64,000 nucleotides of DNA from JASGCL01 sp965203915 (GTDB lineage: Bacteria; Pseudomonadota; Alphaproteobacteria; JASGCL01), in NCBI GenBank assembly GCA_965203915.1, contig OZ241918.1, positions 62,001 to 126,000 on the forward strand, given 5' to 3'. Position numbers and translations under genes: made by a program. The notes below the pieces were generated by a model. It saw only the letters and a list, made by a program, of their open reading frames with translations. It was not told the origin of the DNA and did not search any database. Shown here in pieces: positions 34,526 to 41,905 of this stretch. Position 1 is the first letter of the stretch. Every line of letters begins with the position of its first letter.

Positions 34526-36229
34526 ATGACCCTGCCCAGCATGAAACATATTTTATCGGTTAAGAATCTTTCTTTGTCACTCAAAAAAAATTCGACAATC
34601 AAATATCTCCTCTCCAACATTTCGTTCGACCTAGCCGCGGGCAGCGGCGTTGGTTTGGTTGGCGAATCGGGGGCGGGCAAAACATTATTGTCCATGCTTA
34701 TCCCTGGTTTGTTGTCGCCCTATGAACGTTATATCGGCACGGGCAGCATCACTTGCTTTGGCGAAGAATCCGCCACCACCGATTTTCAAGCCCGCGCCAA
34801 ATTTCGTGGCGCAAAAATGGGCGTGCTGTTCCAAGAACCCCATTCGGCATTGAACCCGTTGCATCGCGTGGGCAAGCAATTTACCGCGGCGATGTTTGCC
34901 AGCCGCGGCTTAAGCGCGTTGAATGACGAACATAAAAATTTTATGGCGGGGCTTTGCGCTGAATTGGAACTGCCCATTTTTGATATCAACCATGATTTTT
35001 GGCAGCGTTATCCGCATCAATTATCGGGCGGGCAAAAGCAACGTATTTTGTTGGCCATGGCGTTGGCGGGCGAACCACAAATATTGATTGCCGACGAACC
35101 CACCACCGCCCTTGACCAACATATTAAAAAACAATTGCTTAAATTATTGGAAAAAATTATCAAGCAAAAAAATCTGTCGCTTATTTATATCAGCCATGAT
35201 TTGTTGGGGTTGGAAGACCTAACCCAGGAACTATTGTTATTAAAAAATGGCAAGGTGATAGAACAGGGGCCAACCCATGAACTGCTAACCAGTCCCAAAA
35301 CAAATGCGGGCAAGGTTTTTTGGAAAATGAATTACCCCGAAAAACAAACCACCCACCAACCCACCCCCACCGTGTTGATGGCAAAATCTTTATCGCTAAC
35401 CCTGCCCGTCGCTAGTAAGCCTAGATTTTTTTGGCAAGGCAGCAAAACAAGCCAAAAGAAAATATTGCAAAACATCAACCTTCACCTGACGGCGGGCAAC
35501 ACGATAGGGGTCGTCGGGCGGTCGGGCGCGGGCAAGAGCAGCCTATGCCAATCTTTGTTATGCCTATACCCTAGAAAATATTTATCGGGGCAAATATTAA
35601 TCGCCACCGATGGCAAGGATAAAACATATATTGGCGATAAACCGCAAGGACAAGTATCGGCGGAAGCCTTCGCCAACAATGATTGGCTCACTTTATCAGA
35701 AAAAAATTTGCGCCAGGCACGCAAAAATTTGCAGGTGGTTTTTCAGGATCCTTTTTCATCGTTGCAACCGCGCCAGGTGATTGTGGATGTGGTTGCCGAA
35801 GGGTTATTTCAAGATAAACAATTAACCAAATCGCTTCGGCAATCGGCCATAGAAAGGGCCGAAGAATTATTAACCGCGGTCGGCATTCACCCCAACCTGT
35901 GGCATCATTATCCCCATGAATTATCGGGTGGGCAACGGCAACGGGTTTCGCTGGCGCGCAGCCTTATCCTCAACCCAAAAATATTGTTGTTGGATGAGCC
36001 TACCTCGGCCTTAGACAAAAGCACGGCGCGCGGTATGATAGAATTGTTATTAATGTTGCAAGCAAAACATGGCATTGCTTATCTTTTGGTGAGCCACGAC
36101 ATTCATGTCATCCGCGCCCTGAGCGATAGAATATTGGTGATGGCCGATGGTCGCGTGATTGAGGAAGGCGAAAAAAATCAAATTTTATCATCACCCCAAC
36201 AAGCGGAAACGAAATTGTTGCTGGCATAA
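34526..36229 (+). CDS. Two-domain ABC transporter ATPase (YejF/DppD-DppF type)
   Basis: A 567-residue protein holding two complete nucleotide-binding domains. Domain 1: Walker A GESGAGKT (near 50), signature LSGGQKQR, Walker B ILIADEPTTALD. Domain 2: Walker A GRSGAGKS (near 333), signature LSGGQRQR (near 472), Walker B ILLLDEPTSALD. This fused layout is that of YejF and related peptide/opine/nickel importers, in which one polypeptide energises the importer. No permease or solute-binding protein lies next to it in the window, so it is an orphan here and its substrate is unknown. A second start, MKHILSVKNL at 34541, is equally possible. Confidence 0.9.
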   Translation: MTLPSMKHILSVKNLSLSLKKNSTIKYLLSNISFDLAAGSGVGLVGESGAGKTLLSMLIPGLLSPYERYIGTGSITCFGEESATTDFQARAKFRGAKMGVLFQEPHSALNPLHRVGKQFTAAMFASRGLSALNDEHKNFMAGLCAELELPIFDINHDFWQRYPHQLSGGQKQRILLAMALAGEPQILIADEPTTALDQHIKKQLLKLLEKIIKQKNLSLIYISHDLLGLEDLTQELLLLKNGKVIEQGPTHELLTSPKTNAGKVFWKMNYPEKQTTHQPTPTVLMAKSLSLTLPVASKPRFFWQGSKTSQKKILQNINLHLTAGNTIGVVGRSGAGKSSLCQSLLCLYPRKYLSGQILIATDGKDKTYIGDKPQGQVSAEAFANNDWLTLSEKNLRQARKNLQVVFQDPFSSLQPRQVIVDVVAEGLFQDKQLTKSLRQSAIERAEELLTAVGIHPNLWHHYPHELSGGQRQRVSLARSLILNPKILLLDEPTSALDKSTARGMIELLLMLQAKHGIAYLLVSHDIHVIRALSDRILVMADGRVIEEGEKNQILSSPQQAETKLLLA

Positions 36230-36252
36230 TTTTCTTGCTATTTTTTATTCAT

Positions 36253-36281
36253 TTGATATGGTAAAAGATATTTGGGAAAAT
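36253..36281 (+). promoter_or_regulatory. Candidate promoter of the class III aminotransferase
   Basis: TTGATA (36253-36258), 17-nt spacer, GAAAAT (36276-36281). The -10 box is only fair. The ATG at 36290 begins 8 nt after it, so the mRNA would have almost no leader. Confidence 0.35.
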
Positions 36282-36289
36282 AAAAATAT

Positions 36290-37729
36290 ATGAATAATTT
36301 GTTACATAATAACCCGCCGTTTTCTGACGAAAAAAAAGAAAAATTATGGCACGGCGATAATCATCATCTTGTTCATCCATGGGAATTCATGGAATATGCG
36401 GGCCGCAATAAGCGCAGCATGATAGAACGTGGCGATGGCGTTTATGTTTATGACCAAGATGGAAAAAAATTATTGGACGCACCTGGTGGCATGTGGTGCG
36501 TGCCATTTGGTCATGGCCGAAAAGATATTGTTGATGCCATCGTTACCCAAGCCAACAAGCTAGCTTTTTATTCGCCCTTCACCATGGCGTCGTCCATCGC
36601 TATCGAATTTGCCACCGAATTGGCCAAGCGCGCGCCTGGCGATTTGAAACATGTTTTCTTTACCAATTCAGGGTCGGAGGCGGTTGACGCCGCTTTGCGG
36701 TTTGTATTTTTTTATCACAATTTGTTGGGCCAACCCAATAAGAAAAAAATTGTTGCCCGCCAAAAGGGTTATCATGGCGCAACCTATCTTTGCCAGGGTA
36801 TCACGGGGCGCGAACGCGACCGCCCATTCATGGATAGCGCCAACCATTTGGCATTGTTTTTGGAAGCACCCAATTTGTATTTCAAACCAGAAAATATGTC
36901 GGCCGAGGCTTTCTTGCAAGAGCGTATCAAAGAATTTGAAACCCTTATCACGACCCACGGTGCCGATAACATTGCGGCTTTCATTGCCGAGCCTATCCAG
37001 GCTTCGGGTGGGGTTATTGTGCCGCCACCAGGATATTTAAAGGCGATGCGCGATATTTGTAAAAAAAATAATATCCTATATATTTCTGACGAAGTGGTGA
37101 CGGCGTTTGGGCGCATGGGCCATGTTTTTTCGTCTGAGGATTATTTTGGTATCACCCCCGACCTTATGACCACCGCCAAATCAATCGCGGGTGGTTATGT
37201 GCCCATGGGGGCGTTGTTTATTTCTGACGCCATTTATAATAAAATTGCGGGGGCGGAGAATATCGGCGGGCAGAAGGGCGCGGTTTTCACTTCGGGCTTT
37301 ACTTTTTCTGGCAACCCCTTGGCTTGCGCCGCGGGTTTAAAAACCTTAGAAATTTTGGAAAAAGAAAATGTGTTGGCCCATGTGCGGGAGGCCGTGCCCT
37401 ATTTCCAAAAACGGTTGCGCGAATTGTTTGAGATTCCCATTGTTGGCGATGTGCGGGGCGAGGGGTTGTTGGGTTGTATCGAATTGGTAGCGGACAGGAA
37501 GTCGGACAAGGATGACAACGGCCTGTTAAAACTTGACCGTGGTGTTGGGCTGATGGTGGATGAACATTGTTACAATTTGGGTTTGATTGTGCGGCCGATT
37601 GTCAACCTGTGCGTTATGTCGCCGCCGTTGGTGATTGAGCAAGAACAAATCGACTTCTTGGTGGATACATTGAAGGAGGGCGTGAAGCGCACGATGATGG
37701 ACCTGAAAAAACAGGGCGTTATAAAATAA
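36290..37729 (+). CDS. Class III aminotransferase (omega-amine type)
   Basis: A 479-residue PLP-dependent fold type I enzyme. The conserved opening is WEFMEYAG, then GVYVYDQDGKKLLDAPGGMW (48-67). TNSGSEAVDAAL (near 123) binds the PLP phosphate. IAEPIQASGGVIVPPPGY (near 230) and ISDEVVTAFGRMG carry the Asp contacting the pyridine nitrogen, and the PLP lysine is in TTAKSIAGGYVPMGA (near 293). Relatives transfer amino groups from taurine, putrescine, beta-alanine or similar omega-amines to pyruvate; the exact donor is unclear. The gene is separate from the APH-fused class III enzyme 15 kb upstream. It is followed by trpG. Confidence 0.88.
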   Translation: MNNLLHNNPPFSDEKKEKLWHGDNHHLVHPWEFMEYAGRNKRSMIERGDGVYVYDQDGKKLLDAPGGMWCVPFGHGRKDIVDAIVTQANKLAFYSPFTMASSIAIEFATELAKRAPGDLKHVFFTNSGSEAVDAALRFVFFYHNLLGQPNKKKIVARQKGYHGATYLCQGITGRERDRPFMDSANHLALFLEAPNLYFKPENMSAEAFLQERIKEFETLITTHGADNIAAFIAEPIQASGGVIVPPPGYLKAMRDICKKNNILYISDEVVTAFGRMGHVFSSEDYFGITPDLMTTAKSIAGGYVPMGALFISDAIYNKIAGAENIGGQKGAVFTSGFTFSGNPLACAAGLKTLEILEKENVLAHVREAVPYFQKRLRELFEIPIVGDVRGEGLLGCIELVADRKSDKDDNGLLKLDRGVGLMVDEHCYNLGLIVRPIVNLCVMSPPLVIEQEQIDFLVDTLKEGVKRTMMDLKKQGVIK

Positions 37730-37829
37730 CCATCGCGGGCATCGCCCAAAAAACTTTGCCAGCCCGCGCCCTTCCTTCCCACGCCATGCCGATAATTTGG
37801 GCATTATAAATAATAATAATTGTATTATC

Positions 37830-37858
37830 TTGACTCGCGATAATGACGGTTATATTAA
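37830..37858 (+). promoter_or_regulatory. Strong promoter of trpG/pabA
   Basis: TTGACT (37830-37835), exactly 17 nt, TATTAA (37853-37858). The ATG follows after 7 nt (37866), so the predicted transcription start coincides with the start codon region. No attenuator or leader peptide can fit here, unlike the classical trp operon. Confidence 0.6.
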
Positions 37859-37865
37859 TAAGCCC

Positions 37866-38450
37866 ATGTTTTTATTAATAGATAATTACGATAGTTTTAC
37901 TTACAACGTGGTTCATTTGTTGGGTGCAAGCGGGGTTGCCGACCGATTGATTGTTAAGCGTAACGATGAAATATCGGTGGGGGAGGCTATCACCATCGCC
38001 GACCAAGGAATCTTCATCTCGCCTGGGCCCTGCACGCCGAGGGAGGCTGGCATTTCGCTGGCATTAATCGCGGCGGCGGCGGCGGCGAAACGCCCGCTGT
38101 TTGGTATTTGTTTGGGGTTGCAGGCCATGGTGGAATCGTTCGGCGGTGCGGTCGCCACCTATCAACCGCCGCGCCATGGGAAGGTATCCACCATTGCATG
38201 CGATAATAATGCGTGGTTGTTTAAAAACACCCCAACCAAATTTGACGCCACCCGTTACCATAGTTTGGCGGTGCAAACCATGCCCGATGAATTGTTGGCC
38301 ACCGCGACAAGTTGCGACGACAACCAAGTCATGGCGGTGCAACATAAAACATTGCCCATGGCGGCGGTGCAATTTCACCCCGAGAGTTATTATTCGCAAC
38401 AGGGATCGAACATCGTCAATAATTTTTTAACATTTGCGCGACATCAATAA
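37866..38450 (+). CDS. Anthranilate/aminodeoxychorismate synthase glutaminase subunit
   Basis: A class I glutamine amidotransferase of 194 residues that supplies ammonia to TrpE and/or PabB. It opens with FLLIDNYDSFTYNVVHLLG; this and the promoter fix the start at 37866 instead of an upstream in-frame ATG. The oxyanion motif ISPGPCTPREAG is near 50, the nucleophile cysteine is in GICLGLQAM (near 80), and the His-Glu pair is in FHPESYYSQQG (near 173). TrpG and PabA cannot be separated by sequence alone and one protein often serves both. Position before trpD favours TrpG. Confidence 0.92.
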   Translation: MFLLIDNYDSFTYNVVHLLGASGVADRLIVKRNDEISVGEAITIADQGIFISPGPCTPREAGISLALIAAAAAAKRPLFGICLGLQAMVESFGGAVATYQPPRHGKVSTIACDNNAWLFKNTPTKFDATRYHSLAVQTMPDELLATATSCDDNQVMAVQHKTLPMAAVQFHPESYYSQQGSNIVNNFLTFARHQ

Positions 38451-38470
38451 CCATGACCGCGCCATAAAAA

Positions 38471-38522
38471 ACATAGGGAAAAAACATAAGGGAAAAACAT
38501 AAGGGAAAAACATAAGGGAAAA
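38471..38522 (+). repeat. Four 13-bp tandem repeats in the trpD leader
   Basis: Three perfect units ACATAAGGGAAAA (38484-38496, 38497-38509, 38510-38522) follow one imperfect unit ACATAGGGAAAAA (38471-38483). The array ends 3 nt before the trpD ATG. Each unit contains AAGGGA, a Shine-Dalgarno-like core, the last one about 6 nt from the start codon. Copy-number change would move or multiply ribosome sites. Confidence 0.8.
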
Positions 38523-38525
38523 TAC

Positions 38526-39596
38526 ATGAACGCAACAACAACAACCACTATTGGCCTGACCGACTTCACCGCGAAATTACGGCGCGGGGCGGACCTTGAT
38601 ATGGTCGAGATGACCACGGCGTTTGACAGCATGATGAACGGCGGCGTGGCGGTGGATGACATGGTGGCGTTTTTAAAATCCCTAAGCGCGAAGGGTGAAA
38701 CGGTCGATGAAATAACCGCCGCGGCGCGGGTTATGCGCCAACATGCGGCCAAGATAACCGCACCCGCCACGGCGATTGACATTGTGGGCACGGGTGGCGA
38801 TTTAAAGGGAACGTTGAATATTTCCACCGCCGCCAGTTTGGTGGTGGCGGGGTTGGGTTTGCCCGTTGCCAAACATGGTAATCGCGCCATTACTTCGTTA
38901 TCGGGCACGGCCGATGTGCAACAGGAATTGGGTATCAACATCGATTATCCCTTGCCACGGGTTCAGGAAGGGATAGACAAATTGGGCTTTGCTTTTTTAT
39001 TCGCGCCCAAACACCACGCCGCAACGCGCCATGTTATGCCCGCGCGCAAATTATTGGCCGAGCAAAAAATAAAAACCATATTTAATATTTTGGGCCCCCT
39101 TACCAACCCTGCATCGGTTATGTTTTATTTGTTGGGGGCGTATGACAAAAAATGGTTGCAACCCATGGCGATGGTGTTAAAAAATTTGGGGGCGAAGGCG
39201 GTGTGGATAGCCCATGGCGATGACGGGCTTGACGAATTATCTATCAGCGGCGGCAGCCATGTTGTCAAATTGCAAAACGGCATATTGAGCATGGAAACCA
39301 TAACCCCCGACATGGCGGGGTTGCCCACCCACCCATTGTCAAGCATTAGGGGCGGCACCCCCGCCAACAACGCGCAAGTCATGATGAATTTGCTACGCAA
39401 CACGCCGAGCAAAGACCAACAACAATTTAACGGGTTTCGCGACGCGGTATTATACAACGCCGCCGCGGCGTTAACCGTGGCGGGCATGGTGAACAATTTG
39501 GTCGATGGCACCGCCGCCGCCCGCCACGCCATCGAAAGCGGCAAGGCATTGCACAAATTGCAAGAATTTGCAGCTTGGACGAAATCGGGGAGCTAA
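38526..39596 (+). CDS. trpD: Anthranilate phosphoribosyltransferase
   Basis: TrpD joins anthranilate to PRPP in tryptophan synthesis. The 356-residue protein has the N-terminal helical domain (MVEMTTAFDSMMNGG; AFLKSLSAKGETVDEI) and the PRPP-binding glycine-rich loop VGTGGDLKGTLNISTAAS (near 95), with KHGNRAITSLSGTADVQQELG (near 118; Gly-to-Thr and other small variants against the usual KHGNRSVSS). FLFAPKHHAATRHV near 160 and KTIFNILGPLTNPA near 188 are conserved. It follows trpG after 75 nt. The usual next gene trpC is absent; an unrelated AT-rich cassette follows instead. Confidence 0.95.
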   Translation: MNATTTTTIGLTDFTAKLRRGADLDMVEMTTAFDSMMNGGVAVDDMVAFLKSLSAKGETVDEITAAARVMRQHAAKITAPATAIDIVGTGGDLKGTLNISTAASLVVAGLGLPVAKHGNRAITSLSGTADVQQELGINIDYPLPRVQEGIDKLGFAFLFAPKHHAATRHVMPARKLLAEQKIKTIFNILGPLTNPASVMFYLLGAYDKKWLQPMAMVLKNLGAKAVWIAHGDDGLDELSISGGSHVVKLQNGILSMETITPDMAGLPTHPLSSIRGGTPANNAQVMMNLLRNTPSKDQQQFNGFRDAVLYNAAAALTVAGMVNNLVDGTAAARHAIESGKALHKLQEFAAWTKSGS

Positions 39597-39710
39597 GAAC
39601 GGGGCGCGTTTTACCGCGGGTTTTATTTTCCCTAAAATAGATTATATGCTCGTATAATAATCAAGAAGAAATAATATTGCGGTTATTTGAAGCTGTTTTA
39701 ATAAATATGC

Positions 39711-39739
39711 TTGATTTAAAAGAGTAAAATAGTTAATAT
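39711..39739 (+). promoter_or_regulatory. Promoter of the proline-rich/membrane cassette
   Basis: TTGATT (39711-39716), 17-nt spacer, TAATAT (39734-39739). The ATG of the first small gene is at 39749, 9 nt after the -10 box, leaving a leader of only a few nucleotides. Another TATAAT at 39653-39658 has no matching -35 box. Confidence 0.5.
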
Positions 39740-39748
39740 AAAAGCATA

Positions 39749-39913
39749 ATGGCTAGAGATACTAATAGACCTGGACCCTCTGATGGCCGCAGTATGCCTT
39801 TCAGCGATACGCCTGTCCGCGATAGATCTCCTCGCCCTACCCCGCCTCAGCCTACCCCTTCTTCTCCACCCCATTGGCCACCACAGAATACGCCTCGGCC
39901 ACCTGAAAAATAA
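39749..39913 (+). CDS. Small proline-rich protein (54 aa)
   Basis: Too short for routine gene finders. The 54 residues contain about 17 prolines plus many Arg, Ser and Thr, and no hydrophobic segment: the N-terminal part is RPGPSDGRSMPFSDTPVRDR, and the rest is a proline-rich tail ending PPEK. The order RPG...MPF...R.RP.P.PQP recurs in the 29-residue protein on the other side of the membrane-protein gene, which argues that both are real. A good promoter lies directly upstream and the stop is 10 nt before the next ATG. Codons use CCT, ACT and TCT far more than neighbouring genes. Probably intrinsically disordered; function unknown. Confidence 0.55.
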   Translation: MARDTNRPGPSDGRSMPFSDTPVRDRSPRPTPPQPTPSSPPHWPPQNTPRPPEK

Positions 39914-39923
39914 TTAATGCTTT

Positions 39924-40442
39924 ATGACTCGGAAAGAAGATAAAATAGAATTAAAGAAGCACGCCATTAAGGCAATCGAATTGGTAGTTTCTACTTATAT
40001 TAATAGGTCAACTCAAGAGATGACCACTACTTATTGGGCTCTGGCTTCTACATTGGCAGTTGCAGGTTTTGCAACAAATAATATAAAACAGGTTATGGAA
40101 ATTATTAAGAAGGGGACGCCTTGCTATTTATCATGTTTTTTAAGTATTTTAATGGCTATCATGTTGCTTGTTTTAATTGCTATATTTTGTCTAATTAATA
40201 AAAATATCACTTCTAAAATGGTTTCCGCGACCTTTCCTCAAGCTGATAAAAACATCTTAAACAAAACCGATTGGAATACGTATTTAGATGGAGAGATTAA
40301 AATTCTAAATAAATTTAGAGAGGGAATAGAAGATTTATGTATAATTCGTTCAAAAAATAATAAAATGATATTTACTTTTTTCTTTATTTTTATTGCGCTA
40401 GTAATTATAATTACAATTATAAGTAATATACAAAATGCTTAA
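39924..40442 (+). CDS. Unrecognised three-helix membrane protein (172 aa)
   Basis: No family recognised. A charged, helical N-terminus (1-35; MTRKEDKIELKKHAIKAIEL) is followed by two close membrane helices (about 36-52 and 67-91), a polar cytoplasmic-type segment of ~55 residues (93-146; includes FPQADKNILNKTDWNTYLDG) and a third helix at the C-terminus (about 148-168). There is no signal peptide. Overall shape (helical soluble part plus two or three membrane helices) is shared by small pore-forming effectors of nucleotide-signalling defence systems, but no sequence motif supports that. Base composition is AT-rich against trpD and xthA, suggesting foreign origin. It is flanked within 7-10 nt by two proline-rich mini-genes. 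Confidence 0.7.
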   Translation: MTRKEDKIELKKHAIKAIELVVSTYINRSTQEMTTTYWALASTLAVAGFATNNIKQVMEIIKKGTPCYLSCFLSILMAIMLLVLIAIFCLINKNITSKMVSATFPQADKNILNKTDWNTYLDGEIKILNKFREGIEDLCIIRSKNNKMIFTFFFIFIALVIIITIISNIQNA

Positions 40443-40449
40443 ACTACAA

Positions 40450-40539
40450 ATGACTAATTTATTTGCTACCCCTCGTCCTGGTGGGCCTATGCCCTTTGAC
40501 CACCGCCCTAGACCTCAGCCCCAGCCCCCAAAAATCTGA
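40450..40539 (+). CDS. Small proline-rich protein (29 aa)
   Basis: Starts 7 nt after the membrane-protein stop. The 29 residues include RPGGPMPFDHRPRPQPQPP near the middle and end, and nine prolines. It repeats, in shortened form, the pattern of the 54-residue protein upstream (RPG, MPF, RPxPxP). No ribosome site is visible, so it may be translated by coupling. It could also be a decayed duplicate of the first small gene. A weak 5-bp hairpin (CCTAG/CTAGG, 40556-40571) follows before the convergent xthA stop. Confidence 0.4.
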   Translation: MTNLFATPRPGGPMPFDHRPRPQPQPPKI

Positions 40540-40581
40540 AAAGCCTGTTTCACCACCTAGGGGTTTCTAGGCATTCGCCAG

Positions 40582-41400
40582 TTAAATCCCAAACCTTGCC
40601 ACCACGGGGGTGTGGTCGGATGGTTTTTCGGCGTGGCGCGGCGCGGCGTCAACCATGATGTCGGTCATGCGGTCGGCCAATTGCGCGGTCGCCAAACAAT
40701 GGTCAATACGCAACCCATTGTTTTTTTGAAATGCCCCGCCCGTGTAATCCCAATATGTATAACACATGGGTTCGCCCGGGTGGTGGGCACGGAATAAATC
40801 GACCAACCCCATGGCTTGCAAACGGCGAAACGCCGCACGCGATTGCGGTTGCAACAACGCGTCGCCCGCCATTTTTTCGGGGTCGTAACAATCAATATCT
40901 TCGGGGCAAATATTGTAATCACCCACCATCACCATCGGGGTTTCATTTTTTATTAACCCCGCCACATAATCATGCAACGCACTTAACCAATCCAACTTAT
41001 ACATAAATTTTTCATGGTGCTTGCCATGTTCGTCAAACACGGGGTTGCCGTTGGGGGCGTAAATATTAATAACGCGTATGCCGCACGCCATGATGTCAAT
41101 AAAACGGCTGTGGGTTTTGGTGGGTGGGTCGTTCGGTAATTGGTTAGTGATAAGTTTTGCGCCATGTTCTTTTTTCACCAATGTCGCCACCCCATTGTAT
41201 GATTTTTGCCCCAAAATAAAAATATCATAATCCAAACCATCCGCCACCCGTTGCAATTCCATCAAGGGGAAGTCTTTTTCTTCACATTTTATTTCTTGCA
41301 AACATAATACGTCGGGTTTGGTTTGCGCCAACCACCCCACCAACAATGGCACGCGTATCCGCACCGAATTAACATTGAAACTGGCCACCGAAAAATTCAT
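40582..41400 (-). CDS. xthA: Exodeoxyribonuclease III
   Basis: AP endonuclease and 3'-5' exonuclease for base-excision repair, 272 residues. Conserved EEP-family motifs are SFNVNSVRIR (7-16), CLQEIKCEEKDFP (near 33-45), VATLVKKE, a NIYAPNGNP segment (near 112), VGDYNICPEDIDCYDP (near 160) with the catalytic Asp/Asn, and SDHTPVVARF at the C-terminus with the catalytic Asp-His. It sits 12 nt from erpA, which is upstream in the same direction; the two are neighbours in many alphaproteobacteria. Confidence 0.96.
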   Translation of the reverse strand: MNFSVASFNVNSVRIRVPLLVGWLAQTKPDVLCLQEIKCEEKDFPLMELQRVADGLDYDIFILGQKSYNGVATLVKKEHGAKLITNQLPNDPPTKTHSRFIDIMACGIRVINIYAPNGNPVFDEHGKHHEKFMYKLDWLSALHDYVAGLIKNETPMVMVGDYNICPEDIDCYDPEKMAGDALLQPQSRAAFRRLQAMGLVDLFRAHHPGEPMCYTYWDYTGGAFQKNNGLRIDHCLATAQLADRMTDIMVDAAPRHAEKPSDHTPVVARFGI

Positions 41401-41412
41401 GACAATGGTCTA

Positions 41413-41802
41413 TCATTCGATAGAAAAACTATGGCCACAACCACAACCACTCTTGGCATTGGGGTTTTTAATATTCAGGAACGAACCCATCAATTTTTCT
41501 TCAAAATCCAATTGCGCCGTTGCCAAAAATGGTAAAGATGTTTTATCAATCACCACCGTCACCCCGTCATTTTTAAATTCCACATCGTCATCATTCATCT
41601 GGTCGGTGAATGAAAATATATATTGAAAACCCGAACAACCACCCCCCTCAACCATGATACGAAATTTTTGCCCCGCCTTAACCTCCACCATTTGTGCCAA
41701 ATAATCGCGGGCGCGGTCGCTGATAGCAAAATGAAAATCATCCGCCGGCGCAACGCCAGCCAATGTTTTTTCATTGTAAGGGGAAGAAGAAATGGTAGTC
41801 AT
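41413..41802 (-). CDS. erpA: Iron-sulfur cluster insertion protein (ErpA/IscA-type)
   Basis: An A-type carrier that hands Fe-S clusters to apoproteins. I start it at 41802 (MTTISSSPYNEKTLAG; 129 aa) because the 11 residues that an upstream ATG would add are hydrophobic and atypical. The three cluster cysteines are in GGGCSGFQY (near 59) and SGCGCGHSF at the C-terminus. ISDRARDYLAQMVEV opens the domain. ErpA, IscA and SufA share this signature; ErpA is preferred because of linkage with xthA and no isc or suf genes nearby. Fe-S clients in the window include IlvD and the class I fumarase. Confidence 0.85.
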   Translation of the reverse strand: MTTISSSPYNEKTLAGVAPADDFHFAISDRARDYLAQMVEVKAGQKFRIMVEGGGCSGFQYIFSFTDQMNDDDVEFKNDGVTVVIDKTSLPFLATAQLDFEEKLMGSFLNIKNPNAKSGCGCGHSFSIE

Positions 41803-41905
41803 AAGAACAACACCGATAACATGAATAATTATCAATCAATTACCACTATATACCCTTTGGGTTTTGCTTGTCAATTGGCTAAAAATCCTTTAGTTTTTTT
41901 TTAAG

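Noticed and set aside
38471..38522. Tandem repeats resembling a mini CRISPR array
   Set aside because: Units are contiguous 13-mers without spacers, and no cas genes are present.
39924..40442. Holin or nucleotide-signalling pore effector
   Set aside because: Helix layout alone is compatible, but there is no lysis gene, cyclase or sequence motif to support either.
40582..41400. Plus-strand frames opposite xthA
   Set aside because: All are antisense to a highly conserved nuclease gene.
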